51,325 nucleotides of DNA from Erysipelotrichaceae bacterium (GCA_018365815.1 JAGZJH010000012.1:1-51325); one strand, 5' to 3'. Positions 16,663 to 26,578 are shown, counted from the stretch's first letter. Notes: generated from the sequence alone by a model not told the origin. Numbers and translations are program-made.

Positions 16663-17590
16663 ATAACTTTGGTTTATAAAACGCTCTATTTTCTAAGGAA
16701 AATACACGTTTGCTAAAATTACCAGGTTCAATCGTTTCTAATGTTTTATCTAAAGTATTCATTCGTGCATCAATATTATCGATTAAAGATAAGATTTCTG
16801 CTTCTTTAATCAAAGGTAAAACAGGAGATCCATATTCAAGTTTACCATGATGAGATAATACCATATGTTTTAATAAAACAGGAATTTCTGAAGTGATATT
16901 CAAATTTTTTGCAGTCACTTCAATCATTGATTGAGCAATTGAAATATGACCTAATAATTTCCCTTCTAATGTGTATTCTGGCACAATTGGCCCACTTAAT
17001 TCAATAGTTTTCCCTAAATCATGAAGCATCACACCAGCGATAATTAAATCACGATTAAGTGAGGGATATAATTCACATATCGATAATCCTAATTTAAGCA
17101 TTGACATGGTATGATAAGCTAAACCAGAAACATATTCATGATGATTTTTACTTGCTGCTGGATATATCATAAATTTTTCTATCTGCTCATTAATTAAAGT
17201 TTCTACAATTATTTTAATCTCACTATTTTCAATTTGACTGATAGTTTGTCTAAAAAACGCTTCCATGTCTTTTGATGAAACAGGGGCAGATTTTAAATAT
17301 TTAACTTGTTCACTTTCCTTATCAGAAATAACTTCTATTCGATTTATTTTAAGTTGAACATTATCATTATATTTAATCGCATCCCCCACTACACGAACAA
17401 CTTTTCCAGTTGTAATTGTTTCAATTTGTTCAGGTGTTGCCGCCCAAAGTTTCGCATCTATCGTTCCACTATTATCTTGAAAAATAATAGATAAGTATGG
17501 GGCTTTATTTGTTTTCCCATTGACTACATTTAAAACAATTGCATTAAAATCAACGTGATTATCTCCTGGTTTAATCTCTCTAATCTTCAC
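16661..17590 (-). CDS. yhaM: 3'-5' exoribonuclease YhaM family
   Basis: An OB-fold (residues 10-90, with APYLSIIFQDNSGTIDAKLW) is followed by an HD domain (H160 region, H190-D191 in MLHDLGKTIEL, and LLKHMVLSHHGKLEYGS). This order is the YhaM exoribonuclease, a manganese-dependent enzyme that trims RNA. The 309-aa length is normal. Its start overlaps the stop of the glycosyltransferase-RecX gene by about 11 bases, so it ends a four-gene operon. Confidence 0.92.
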   Translation of the reverse strand: MKIREIKPGDNHVDFNAIVLNVVNGKTNKAPYLSIIFQDNSGTIDAKLWAATPEQIETITTGKVVRVVGDAIKYNDNVQLKINRIEVISDKESEQVKYLKSAPVSSKDMEAFFRQTISQIENSEIKIIVETLINEQIEKFMIYPAASKNHHEYVSGLAYHTMSMLKLGLSICELYPSLNRDLIIAGVMLHDLGKTIELSGPIVPEYTLEGKLLGHISIAQSMIEVTAKNLNITSEIPVLLKHMVLSHHGKLEYGSPVLPLIKEAEILSLIDNIDARMNTLDKTLETIEPGNFSKRVFSLENRAFYKPKL

Positions 17591-19556
17591 TATATCCGCT
17601 CTCCTTCATTACTTGTCTAATCAATGAATAATCGAAACCTTTACGCATTAAGTAGATATATATTTTATTATAAAGTTGTTTTCCTTCATATTTATCACTA
17701 TAACGTTTAAAAGCCTTATCAAATTCTTTAAAAATTAATTCCTGCTCCAACTCTTCATTTGAATAAAAATCAAAAGTAGACATAACTCGATTTATAATTG
17801 GTGATGAAAAACCTTTTGCATAAAGTTTATTTGCAATCGAATCAATCATTGCCGCTCTTGATTTGTGTGTATTTTTTTCATAAGTTTTTGTTACAAACTC
17901 CAACGCTGTTTCATATTCACTTTCTTCACTATAAGTTCCTCGTGTTTTTTCAATAATTTCATCTTCAATTCCTTTGCTTCTTAAATTAGTAATGGCTTTA
18001 TTAAGCCCTAATCCCAATTTTGAAGCTCTTTGAAAATAATCAGTTGCATATTCTTCATCATTGATTAAATTTTTTTCAGTCAAGGCGTTAATTGTCATAT
18101 CAATTTGAATGTCATCAAATAATTCTAACTTATTCAACTTTTCAATCATTTGACTTTTAGTATAATCCTTTACTGTTAAATATTTTAAAGCACGATTATA
18201 AGCATCAGATACTTTTTCATAATCATTCAATGCATCAAATTCATCACGTTCGATTGTTTTTCCTTTATATAAGCCAAATTTATTTAAAACACTTTCTGAT
18301 AAATGTAATGAAATTTCATTTTCATCTGATTTAAATACACATTCATACATTTTTCCTTTTAATGGAAAGACGTTGAGCACTTTATAACTATAATGCATAT
18401 GTTCGATGGCTAATTGGTAAACGTGGTAAATTCTTTCATAAAATATATCATCACTATATTGATGTGAATCTTCATAAGCATGACGTTTAATTTCACTTAA
18501 ATCCATATGCATTAAGTTTTTGATCTTTTGAGCTAAATCTAATGCATCACTAAAGTAAAAACCATTGCGTCCTTCAATAATGACATCTTCTAGGTTTTTA
18601 TCATGTCTTGCTAACACAACAGTGCTAGCCGCTTGCGCTTCGATAAAAGTTAAACCTTGTGTTTCTGTAATTGAAGCAGATACAAATGCATCAGATAAAT
18701 GATAATAACTTGGAACATCATCAGATGCAACCGGTCCAACAAATTTAACGTAACCTTCAATTTCTAAACGTTTGGATTCTTCAATTAATTCTTCTAAAGA
18801 AGGACCTTTACCTACAACTAAGAATAAAATATTAACGTGATCATTTACAAGATACTTCACCGCTTCTAAAATTAAATCAATACTTTTTTCTTTAGCCAAT
18901 CGCCCAACAAAAGTAATTACAAATTGATCTGTGATATCATACTTTTCTTTAAGTTCATTAATTTTCTCTTCGTTTTTATTTTTAATATTAAAAGAATCTA
19001 ACATTAGACCAGTAGGAACGATATGAATATCCTTTTCGATTCCATAATTTTCTAATACCTCTTTTGTTTTTTGTGATGGAACAACCAACTCTGTACAGTT
19101 ATCTCCATAAATTCTACTCATCGTTTCAACTGCCTTTTTAACAATTGAATTAACAGGCGTGAAGTTTCCGCCAATGTAATGTGAATAATCTTCATACATT
19201 GTATGATAAGTATATACAACTGGGAGATTTAAAATCTGAGCAGCAATTTTTCCAAAAATACCAATTCCAAATTCTGTTTGAATATGAATAAGATCAAGTC
19301 CAAAATTTTTAATTTCTTTCATTCCTTTAAATGAGAATATATTAGACGCACGATATCCATACATACTTTTAATTTCTATCCCGGGTAATCTCAATACATT
19401 TTCATCATCTTCATATTCGCTATCTTCTGGTAATTCTGTAGTAACAACAAATACCTCATGACCATGTTTCATTAACGCATGACGCAAAGTATGAGAAGAA
19501 GTTGCGACACCATTAATATCCGGTAAATAAGTATCTGTAAAAATTCCGATTCTCAT
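17580..19556 (-). CDS. glycosyltransferase (GT4) fused to a RecX-like domain (658 aa)
   Basis: The first 385 residues are a GT-B glycosyltransferase like the diacylglycerol glucosyltransferases of Gram-positives: MRIGIFTDTYLPDINGVATS, YTYHTMYEDYSHYI, the nucleotide-sugar region FVGRLAKEKSIDLILEA, and the E-x7-E motif in ETQGLTFIEAQ. After a linker (about 390-440), the last 210 residues read as RecX, with AYNRALKYLTVKDYTKSQM, NDEEYATDYFQRA and two later helical repeats. RecX normally inhibits RecA filaments; here it is covalently joined to a lipid glycosyltransferase. ATG 19556 follows AAAGGA. There is no frameshift or internal ribosome site at the join. Confidence 0.85.
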   Translation of the reverse strand: MRIGIFTDTYLPDINGVATSSHTLRHALMKHGHEVFVVTTELPEDSEYEDDENVLRLPGIEIKSMYGYRASNIFSFKGMKEIKNFGLDLIHIQTEFGIGIFGKIAAQILNLPVVYTYHTMYEDYSHYIGGNFTPVNSIVKKAVETMSRIYGDNCTELVVPSQKTKEVLENYGIEKDIHIVPTGLMLDSFNIKNKNEEKINELKEKYDITDQFVITFVGRLAKEKSIDLILEAVKYLVNDHVNILFLVVGKGPSLEELIEESKRLEIEGYVKFVGPVASDDVPSYYHLSDAFVSASITETQGLTFIEAQAASTVVLARHDKNLEDVIIEGRNGFYFSDALDLAQKIKNLMHMDLSEIKRHAYEDSHQYSDDIFYERIYHVYQLAIEHMHYSYKVLNVFPLKGKMYECVFKSDENEISLHLSESVLNKFGLYKGKTIERDEFDALNDYEKVSDAYNRALKYLTVKDYTKSQMIEKLNKLELFDDIQIDMTINALTEKNLINDEEYATDYFQRASKLGLGLNKAITNLRSKGIEDEIIEKTRGTYSEESEYETALEFVTKTYEKNTHKSRAAMIDSIANKLYAKGFSSPIINRVMSTFDFYSNEELEQELIFKEFDKAFKRYSDKYEGKQLYNKIYIYLMRKGFDYSLIRQVMKESGYSED

Positions 19557-19560
19557 ATTC

Positions 19561-20586
19561 TCATTCCTTTCGATTAATTTCTTTATTGAGTGCAAATACT
19601 AATGCTCCAATTAACATCACTAGATAATATGTGATAAATCGCCAAACTAACATAGTACTTTTTGCGCCTATATCGCCTAATAAAAAACTAAACATAATTA
19701 CAAAGACACCTTCACTTCCACCAGAAGCCCCAGGAATAGGAACAAATGCAGTAATCATATAAACAAAAGCACATACCCCTATACAATCAATCATTTGTGA
19801 TAAATCTAATTGAATATTTAATGCCTTTGCGCAAAAATATGGAATGGCATAAAGCATCGTTAATTTAATTGTATTTGTCACTGCACCAAAAACTATAATA
19901 TTTTTGTTTTTAGAAAGATTGATTAATTCATGTCTAAAATCTTCTAAATGTCTTTTACACTTAATAGAACTCATTTCATAATCTTTAACAATATGTAACT
20001 TTGCTCCTAGTTTTAAAACAACTTTCACAAAAAAATCTTGTAGAAATTTTGATTTAGCCCCTAAAAACAATCCACAAATTACTGCAAAACTTATTCCAAA
20101 GCCAATTAAAGCAAGTGAGAAAAAACTTGAGTAATTTTCTGTATAATATTTAAACTTAGTAGCTACAATGACAAATGTATAAAGCACGACAGTGGATTGA
20201 TATACAATAAAGTTCATCAATAAAATACTAGCAGAAAGTGAAGGGGGAACTTTTTGTTTATTAAACACATAGACTTGTGCAAATTGTCCACCACTTTGAA
20301 ATGGGGTAATGCCATTAAAAAATGTAGCGGTAAAAGCATTTACACACCCTTGTTTAAGAGTATAATCTTTATTATAAAGTTTTGCAAAGATGTATAAAAT
20401 TAACCCTTCTAGTATTTGATATAACATAATTAATACAATTGCCACGATAATCCAATTAATTTTAGCCGATTTAACAATATCCAATACTGATATAAAATCA
20501 CCTTTTAGCGAAAAATAGAGTGCAATACTAGCAAATAATACTATCCATGCAATGTTCATTATATACTTTTTTAAAATATTTTTCAT
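19561..20586 (-). CDS. lysylphosphatidylglycerol synthase-type transmembrane protein (YbhN/UPF0104 family)
   Basis: Eight membrane helices and the family landmarks GCVNAFTATFFNGITPFQSGGQ (the PxxxGG-type loop) and FVPIPGASGGSEGVF show the flippase-like domain of the LPG synthase/YbhN family, without the soluble synthase domain. Such proteins are often linked to glycolipid or aminoacyl-lipid traffic. ATG 20586 follows AAGGA and lies just after the stop of the upstream glycosyltransferase. It sits between two glycosyltransferases, which suggests it moves their lipid product across the membrane (inference). Confidence 0.85.
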   Translation of the reverse strand: MKNILKKYIMNIAWIVLFASIALYFSLKGDFISVLDIVKSAKINWIIVAIVLIMLYQILEGLILYIFAKLYNKDYTLKQGCVNAFTATFFNGITPFQSGGQFAQVYVFNKQKVPPSLSASILLMNFIVYQSTVVLYTFVIVATKFKYYTENYSSFFSLALIGFGISFAVICGLFLGAKSKFLQDFFVKVVLKLGAKLHIVKDYEMSSIKCKRHLEDFRHELINLSKNKNIIVFGAVTNTIKLTMLYAIPYFCAKALNIQLDLSQMIDCIGVCAFVYMITAFVPIPGASGGSEGVFVIMFSFLLGDIGAKSTMLVWRFITYYLVMLIGALVFALNKEINRKE

Positions 20587-20591
20587 ACCTA

Positions 20592-21596
20592 TCAATCCTT
20601 CAATACCATTTCATAGGCTTTTTTTAAACTTTTGCCAATATTCATTAAAGATTTTGTTTTAGCTAATTGATAACCTTGAGTTGTTAAATGAGTTAAATCA
20701 CTATGAATCATATCATTAATTAAATAAATAAATTCTCGATTACTGCTTGCTTTATAACAATTTTCATGATCAACTAACCACCCTTGATATACAGGAATAT
20801 CTCGTACTAGAACAGGAATTTTTGAAGCCAAAGCCTCTAATACAACAATTCCCTCTGTTTCTTCACGACTTGGAAAAAAGAATAAATCTGCGCCTAAATA
20901 TGCTCCTTTAATCACATCCCCACTGATATATCCAGGTAAAATCACATTTTTAGGTGGATTGGCGATTAATTTTCTAATCTTTTTTGTAGGTGCAGATAAA
21001 TTAATGTCTCCAAACCAAATAAAAGTATATTCAGGTAAACTTGAAGCCACTTCACAAAAAGTATCAAAACCTTTACGTTCAAATAACCACCCTACTGAAA
21101 TAATCACTTTTTGATCATTAGATAAATGAAAATATTTTTTAAATTTTTCAACTTTTTGCTGATCATATCCAAATTGTTTTACATCTATTCCATTAGAAAT
21201 GGCATAAATTGGTTTTTTAATGCCATAACTTTCTAAAATAGATTTAGAATACGGCGTAGGTGTAATAATCAAATCCCCATAATTATACATATGAATTAAC
21301 CATTTTTTATATAATGGGGCTAGTAAATTAGAAAACATAAAAGAATTTTTAAAATCTTCCATCGTTGAATGTGCATGAAAAACGATTTTTTTATTCATTC
21401 TTTTTGCTTTTTTTACCTCAAAATAACTTAATAACCATACTGTGTTAATATGTAAAATATCATATTCCTTTTCTCGATGATCATGTGTATACTCTATTCC
21501 ATTTAGTTTTAAAGCGCTTTGTTGATGTCGTAACGCTCTGCCAATTCCAGATTTTGCAATGGCTTTTTCATTTTCAAAATATAATTTTATTTTCAT
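20592..21596 (-). CDS. family 4 glycosyltransferase, probable glycolipid synthase
   Basis: A GT-B fold enzyme of 334 aa: GIGRALRHQQSAL (acceptor side), FHAHSTMEDFKNS, ISNGIDVKQF, SVGWLFERKGFDTFCEVA and the E-x7-E motif in REETEGIVVLEALA. It resembles LafA/BgsB-type enzymes that add the first sugar or a second sugar to diacylglycerol. With the next two genes it forms an apparent membrane glycolipid operon. A -10 element and AGGTGATAAA precede its ATG, so it is the operon's first gene. Confidence 0.85.
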   Translation of the reverse strand: MKIKLYFENEKAIAKSGIGRALRHQQSALKLNGIEYTHDHREKEYDILHINTVWLLSYFEVKKAKRMNKKIVFHAHSTMEDFKNSFMFSNLLAPLYKKWLIHMYNYGDLIITPTPYSKSILESYGIKKPIYAISNGIDVKQFGYDQQKVEKFKKYFHLSNDQKVIISVGWLFERKGFDTFCEVASSLPEYTFIWFGDINLSAPTKKIRKLIANPPKNVILPGYISGDVIKGAYLGADLFFFPSREETEGIVVLEALASKIPVLVRDIPVYQGWLVDHENCYKASSNREFIYLINDMIHSDLTHLTTQGYQLAKTKSLMNIGKSLKKAYEMVLKD

Positions 21597-21612
21597 TTTA
21601 TCACCTATCGTT

Positions 21613-21618
21613 ATTATA
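21613..21618 (-). promoter_or_regulatory. -10 element before the glycolipid operon
   Basis: TATAAT on the minus strand lies 17 bases before the glycosyltransferase ATG. No good -35 is seen, and the leader would be very short, so the call is modest. The rest of 21619-21762 is A/T-rich with nothing recognised. Confidence 0.4.
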
Positions 21619-21762
21619 CTATAAATTGACGTAAAAAAAAACGCTTATCATTATTCTTTTAAATATCACGTTCATCTTATTTATAAATTAAATCTTCTAT
21701 AATACTTTCTTTATATTTTTTATAGATATTTTGATAATTTTATCACATAAAAAGATACTAAA

Positions 21763-21787
21763 AAAGTCAGGAAAAATCCCTGACTTT
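21763..21787 (-). terminator. intrinsic terminator of nifJ
   Basis: AAAGTCAGG and CCTGACTTT form a 9-bp stem; on the minus strand it runs into TTTTTTAG. It lies about 50 bases after the nifJ stop. Confidence 0.85.
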
Positions 21788-21835
21788 AAATTTAAACACA
21801 TAATTTATTAAATAAAACTACACATTTATGTTAAA

Positions 21836-24800
21836 TTATAACATTCTTTCTAAACGTGCACGACGTTTTTTAGCATCTGCTTCACATTTTGCCATTAATT
21901 CTTCAGCGTGTTCAGCATTTACTTTTAACAATTGTGCAAATCTGTTTTCAGATAATAAGAAGTTTCTAAATTCTTCAAAATTAGGAGTTTTAGAATCTAA
22001 TTGTAATGGATTTTTACCTTCATCTTCTAATCTTGGATCATATCTTAATAAGTTGAAGTATCCACATTCAACTGCCGCTTTTTGTTGCGCTTGATGATTT
22101 GCTAAACCACCTTTAATACCATGTTCCATACATGGAGAGTAAGCGATAATTAATGATGGTCCATCATATGCTTCTGCTTCTTTAAATGCTTTGATTGTTT
22201 GCATTGGGTTTGCTCCCATAGAAACTTGAGCAACATATACATGACCATAAGCCATAGCGATTTGTGCTAAATCTTTTTTAGCAACAGCTTTACCACCTGC
22301 AGTAAATTTAGCGATAGAACCTGCTTGAGAAGATTTTGAAGATTGTCCACCTGTATTAGAGTAAACTTCTGTATCTAATACTAAGATATTAACGTTTTGA
22401 TCATTAGCTAAAACATGGTCAACTCCACCATAACCGATGTCGTATGCCCAACCATCTCCACCGATGATCCATTGTGATTTACTTACTAAATCACCTTTAT
22501 AATTTAAGATATCTTTAACTTCTTCATTGCTTGAAGCATTGATTAAATCAATTAAAGTATCATATAATTCTTTTTCTTTAGCTCTATTTCCTTTAACTTC
22601 GATATATTGGTTAAATGCATCTGCTAAAGGTGCTTCTACTTGGTCTTTAGTTTTTTCCATTACTTCTAAAATATGTTTAGTTTTATAATTAGACGCTAAT
22701 TTCATACCAAATCCAAATTCAGCATTATCTTCAAATAATGAGTTTGCCCATGCTGGACCATGACCATTTTCATCAATAGTCATTGGTGTAGATGGTGTAG
22801 ATCCTGTATAAATTGAACTACAACCTGTTGCATTAGCAATTATCATATCAGAACCAAATAATTGAGATGCTAAACGATAATATGGAGTTTCACCACAACC
22901 ACCACATGCACCAGATACTTCAAAGTAAGGTTTCATAAATCCTACACCTTTAACAGTTGTTAATGGGTATTTATCATCTTTATAAGTTACTTTTGAATAC
23001 ATGTAATCTGCTAGTGGAGCATGAGATAATTCTTCTTTCACATTAACCATTTGTAATGCTTTTTCACCTTTTTTACCAGGACATACTTGCGCACATAATC
23101 CACAACCTACACAACTATCTGGTGAAACTTGAATACGATAAACTAATCCGTCTACACCTTTACCCATTGGTGTTAAAACATCATTAGAAATATCTTCTGG
23201 TGCATTGGCTAATTCTTCATCATCGATTAAGAATGCTCTAATTGTAGCATGAGGACAAACCATTACACAATTATTACATTGGATACAATTTTCTTTAACC
23301 CATTTAGGGACTTCTGTTGCAATTGCTCGTTTTTCTTTAATAGCAACGCCACTTTCCATTGTACCATCTAATTTATTTAAGAAGCTAGATACTGGTAAAT
23401 CATATCCATCTAATTTATTAATAATTGAAACAAAGTTATCAAAATGATCATCACCAGTTCTTTGACGACGACTTGTAACTGTTAAATCAGACCAACTTGG
23501 ATCCACTGCAACTTCTTCAATAGCATCTTTACCTTGATCAATTGCAATATAATTTAACTTAACAATTTCTTCACCTTTTTTGCTATATGATTTTTTAGCA
23601 GCCGCTTTCATAAATTCAATTGATTCTTCAATTGGTAAAATTTGTGGGTTTAAAGCGAAGAATGCAGATTGTAAAATTGTATTTGTTCTTCTTCCCATAC
23701 CAATTTTTTGAGCAATATCATTAGCATTAATAATATAGAATTTAGCGTGTTTATCTGCTAATTGTTTTTTAATTTTGTTTGGTAAATAGTTAACGATTTC
23801 TTCTTTACTAAATTCAGTATTTAATAAGAATGTTCCACCATCTCTTAATGATTTTAACATATCATATTTTAATACATAGTTATCTACTGAACACGAAACA
23901 AAATCAGCATTATCTACATAATAAGTCGCGCGGATTGGTGTTTTACCAAATCTTAAATGTGATTTAGTTGCTCCCCCTGCTTTTTTACTATCATATGCAA
24001 AATATGCTTGAGAATATAAATCAGTATGATCCCCAATGATTTTAATTGAGTTTTTATTTGCTGATACAGTACCATCTGATCCTAAACCATAGAATAAACA
24101 AGCAGTGTAATCTGATACTACTTTAAAATCCGGATTTACTTTTAATGATAAATGAGTAACATCATCTTCAATACCAATTGTAAATCCTGTAAATGGATTT
24201 TCACTATCTAAGTGATTATATACTGCATTGATATGTTGTGGATTAGTATCTTTAGACCCCATACCATAACGACCACCGATGACTAATTCGACGTCAGTAT
24301 CTTTTAATACAGAAACAACATCTAAGTATAATGGTTCTCCAGTTGCTCCCATTTCTTTAGTTCTGTCTAATACTGCTACTTTTTTAACAGTTTTTGGTAA
24401 TACATTTAATAAATATTTACTTGAGAATGGGCGATATAAGTGAACTTTAATTAATCCGACTTTTTCACCATGTTTCATCATCTCATCAATTGTTTCTTGA
24501 ATTGTTTCAGTTACAGAACCCATTGCAACAATTACTTTAGTTGCTTCTGGATCACCATAGTAAGTAAATGGTGCATATTTTCTACCAGTTACTTCTGAAA
24601 TTTTATTCATGTAGTCTGCAACAACTTCAACCACTGCATTAAAATGTTGGTTTTGTGCTTCTCTTCCTTGGAAATAAATATCATCGTTTTCTGCCCCACC
24701 ACGTTCTACTGGATTAGTATGTGGATTTAAAGCGTTTGCTCTAAATTTAGCTAATGCTTCTTTATCTAATAAACGATCAAATACTTCATAATCAAGCACT

Positions 24801-25351
24801 TCAATTTTTTGAATTTCATGAGATGTTCTAAATCCATCAAAGAAATGCATTACAGGTACAGATGCTTTAATTGCAGTTAAATGCGCAACCCCTCCTAAAT
24901 CCATAACTTCTTGCACAGAATGAGAACAAATCATTGGCATCCCGACTTGACGACAAGCATAAATATCTTGGTGATCTCCAAAAATATTTAATGCACGTGT
25001 TGCTAATGCTCTAGCTGCAACATGGAATACACCTGGTAATAATTCACCAGTCACTTTATATAAGTTAGGGATCATTAATAATAACCCTTGAGAAGCAGTG
25101 AAAGTAGTTGCTAAAGCACCACCTTGTAATGCTCCATGTACTGCACCAGCAGCTCCTGCTTCTGATTGCATTTCAATAATATTGACTTGTGATCCAAAAA
25201 TGTTTTTCTTACCTTGTGCTGCCCAAGATTCAGCATGTTCAGCCATTGGTGAAGAAGGTGTAATTGGATAAATTGCTGCCACTTCAGAAAAAGCATATGC
25301 CACATGCGCTGCGGCTTGATTTCCGTCCATTGACACATAATTCTTTGCCAT
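21836..25351 (-). CDS. nifJ: pyruvate:ferredoxin (flavodoxin) oxidoreductase
   Basis: A single-chain PFOR of 1171 aa, the usual length. The N-terminal pyrimidine-binding domain has AAAHVAYAFSEVAAIYPITP. Two 4Fe-4S motifs are in CIQCNNCVMVCPHATIRA and CVGCGLCAQVCPG. The proximal cluster and thiamine diphosphate domain show ACGGCGETPYYRLASQLFG, ANATGCSSIYTGSTPSTP and GGDGWAYDIGYGGVDHV. It oxidises pyruvate to acetyl-CoA and CO2 while reducing ferredoxin or flavodoxin, and marks an anaerobic metabolism. AAAGGAGG precedes the start. It is monocistronic, with its own terminator. Confidence 0.98.
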   Translation of the reverse strand: MAKNYVSMDGNQAAAHVAYAFSEVAAIYPITPSSPMAEHAESWAAQGKKNIFGSQVNIIEMQSEAGAAGAVHGALQGGALATTFTASQGLLLMIPNLYKVTGELLPGVFHVAARALATRALNIFGDHQDIYACRQVGMPMICSHSVQEVMDLGGVAHLTAIKASVPVMHFFDGFRTSHEIQKIEVLDYEVFDRLLDKEALAKFRANALNPHTNPVERGGAENDDIYFQGREAQNQHFNAVVEVVADYMNKISEVTGRKYAPFTYYGDPEATKVIVAMGSVTETIQETIDEMMKHGEKVGLIKVHLYRPFSSKYLLNVLPKTVKKVAVLDRTKEMGATGEPLYLDVVSVLKDTDVELVIGGRYGMGSKDTNPQHINAVYNHLDSENPFTGFTIGIEDDVTHLSLKVNPDFKVVSDYTACLFYGLGSDGTVSANKNSIKIIGDHTDLYSQAYFAYDSKKAGGATKSHLRFGKTPIRATYYVDNADFVSCSVDNYVLKYDMLKSLRDGGTFLLNTEFSKEEIVNYLPNKIKKQLADKHAKFYIINANDIAQKIGMGRRTNTILQSAFFALNPQILPIEESIEFMKAAAKKSYSKKGEEIVKLNYIAIDQGKDAIEEVAVDPSWSDLTVTSRRQRTGDDHFDNFVSIINKLDGYDLPVSSFLNKLDGTMESGVAIKEKRAIATEVPKWVKENCIQCNNCVMVCPHATIRAFLIDDEELANAPEDISNDVLTPMGKGVDGLVYRIQVSPDSCVGCGLCAQVCPGKKGEKALQMVNVKEELSHAPLADYMYSKVTYKDDKYPLTTVKGVGFMKPYFEVSGACGGCGETPYYRLASQLFGSDMIIANATGCSSIYTGSTPSTPMTIDENGHGPAWANSLFEDNAEFGFGMKLASNYKTKHILEVMEKTKDQVEAPLADAFNQYIEVKGNRAKEKELYDTLIDLINASSNEEVKDILNYKGDLVSKSQWIIGGDGWAYDIGYGGVDHVLANDQNVNILVLDTEVYSNTGGQSSKSSQAGSIAKFTAGGKAVAKKDLAQIAMAYGHVYVAQVSMGANPMQTIKAFKEAEAYDGPSLIIAYSPCMEHGIKGGLANHQAQQKAAVECGYFNLLRYDPRLEDEGKNPLQLDSKTPNFEEFRNFLLSENRFAQLLKVNAEHAEELMAKCEADAKKRRARLERML

Positions 25352-25381
25352 AATTAATATTCCTCCTTTAATTACTCCTTA

Positions 25382-25387
25382 ATTATA
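25382..25387 (-). promoter_or_regulatory. -10 element of nifJ
   Basis: TATAAT on the minus strand, about 31 bases before the nifJ start. The -35 is weak (GGAATT at 17 bases). Confidence 0.5.
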
Positions 25388-25627
25388 CTATTTAATTAAA
25401 TAAAATTCCACTCCCTAACAACATTCTTTCTGTTTTTTATTTTTTTGAAAAAATAACTATTTAACCGTTTTCAATCAATAACCTTTATATGCGTATTAAA
25501 CGATAAAAAACACTGTCTTAAAAAATAAATTCATTTTTTATTTCTCCATTAATTTAATCACTAAATTCAAAACTATTTACGCTTTTTAAAGTTTTAAACT
25601 TATTTTTTATATTATATTTAATGACTA

Positions 25628-25636
25628 TGCTATAAT
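25628..25636 (+). promoter_or_regulatory. extended -10 promoter of the DUF2200 gene
   Basis: TGCTATAAT carries the TGn extension and a perfect -10 at 25631-25636, about 30 bases before ATG 25667. The -35 region is not well matched, as is allowed for extended -10 promoters. Confidence 0.6.
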
Positions 25637-25666
25637 ATAAATAATTATTAATTAAAGGAGAAAAAG

Positions 25667-26017
25667 ATGGAAAACGATAAAATATTTGCAATGGAATTTT
25701 CAAAAGTCTATCCGTTACTTGTTAAAAAAGTAGAAAGAAAAAATCGTACTCAACAAGAAATCAATGAAATTATTTATTGGTTAACCGGTTATAATGAACA
25801 AGAATTAAATCAACTTTTAAAAAATAATATCGATTATAAAACTTTTTTCGAAAATGCTCCTCAAATCAATCCTAATTGCCATTTAATTAAAGGAAGTATT
25901 TGTGGATACAAAGTCCAAGATATTAAAGATCCATTAATGCAAAAAATACGTTATCTTGACAAACTTGTTGATGAACTAGCTAAAGGTAAAACAATGGATA
26001 AAATTTTAAGAAAATAA
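25667..26017 (+). CDS. DUF2200 family protein (116 aa)
   Basis: The full-length sequence matches the DUF2200 pattern: FSKVYPLLVKKVERKNRTQQ, IIYWLTGY, TFFENAPQINPN, LIKGSICGYKVQDIKDPLMQ, and IRYLDKLVDELAKGKTMDKI at the end. The biochemical role of the family is not known. It is a cytoplasmic single-domain protein with a good ribosome site (AAAGGAG). It is transcribed alone towards a shared terminator. Confidence 0.9.
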   Translation: MENDKIFAMEFSKVYPLLVKKVERKNRTQQEINEIIYWLTGYNEQELNQLLKNNIDYKTFFENAPQINPNCHLIKGSICGYKVQDIKDPLMQKIRYLDKLVDELAKGKTMDKILRK

Positions 26018-26051
26018 ATATTTATTGATATTTTCAAATCAATATCAATAT

Positions 26052-26094
26052 AAAAAAGCCATAAGTAATAAAAACTTACTCTTTGGCTTTTTTT
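26052..26094. terminator. bidirectional terminator between DUF2200 and a membrane protein gene
   Basis: AAAAAAGCCA pairs with TGGCTTTTTT, with an inner AGTAA/TTACT stem. It lies between convergent genes. Confidence 0.8.
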
Positions 26095-26578
26095 AGTCCA
26101 TTCTTTTTAAAATCATATATAATTCATATCCTGCTAAAATATAAGAAATCCAAGCAAAAACGCCTGATGAAATAACCATTTTAAAAGCAAAATTCCACAT
26201 CGATAAAGAAGTCAACACACTTAAAAGATGATTAAATCCCGCCAGTGGTAACCATATCATTAATAACTTTGTCAATAAAATCATTAAAACATAAGCCATC
26301 ATTCCAAGAATTATCACATTATCATTTACTGAAGAAGCAGTTTTTTTCGTTGCCCAAGCAATTAAATAAGCAGCTACAAAATAGAAAATTCCAAAGCTAA
26401 TACCTGTCCCTAATGTAAAAACCGCTTGAATTAAAGCTCCAACAAATGACATAACCAACATTAATAAAAAAATTAAAAGATATTTTGCTGGTGACATAAA
26501 AGCATCATTATTTGCTCTAAAATATTGTAACGCCTCTTGACGTTCTTTATGTTCTGCCATTTTCTCTTTAAATCCCAT
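26093..26578 (-). CDS. membrane protein of unknown function (about 161 aa)
   Basis: An N-terminal charged stretch (GFKEKMAEHKERQEALQYFR) is followed by four or five membrane helices, ending YELYMILKRMD. It resembles the YIP1-like/ABC-2-neighbour type of small membrane proteins only in shape. I do not recognise the family. I take ATG 26578; a GTG at 26587 in frame is also possible, and AAGGA lies upstream of both at imperfect spacing. Confidence 0.6.
   Translation of the reverse strand: MGFKEKMAEHKERQEALQYFRANNDAFMSPAKYLLIFLLMLVMSFVGALIQAVFTLGTGISFGIFYFVAAYLIAWATKKTASSVNDNVIILGMMAYVLMILLTKLLMIWLPLAGFNHLLSVLTSLSMWNFAFKMVISSGVFAWISYILAGYELYMILKRMD

Larger units (their letters stand above)
25352..25666. 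other. divergent intergenic region nifJ / DUF2200
   Basis: There is no gene. It holds the nifJ -10 element (25382-25387, minus) and the extended -10 of the DUF2200 gene (25628-25636, plus). The middle is A/T-rich and shows no clear operator. Confidence 0.5.
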
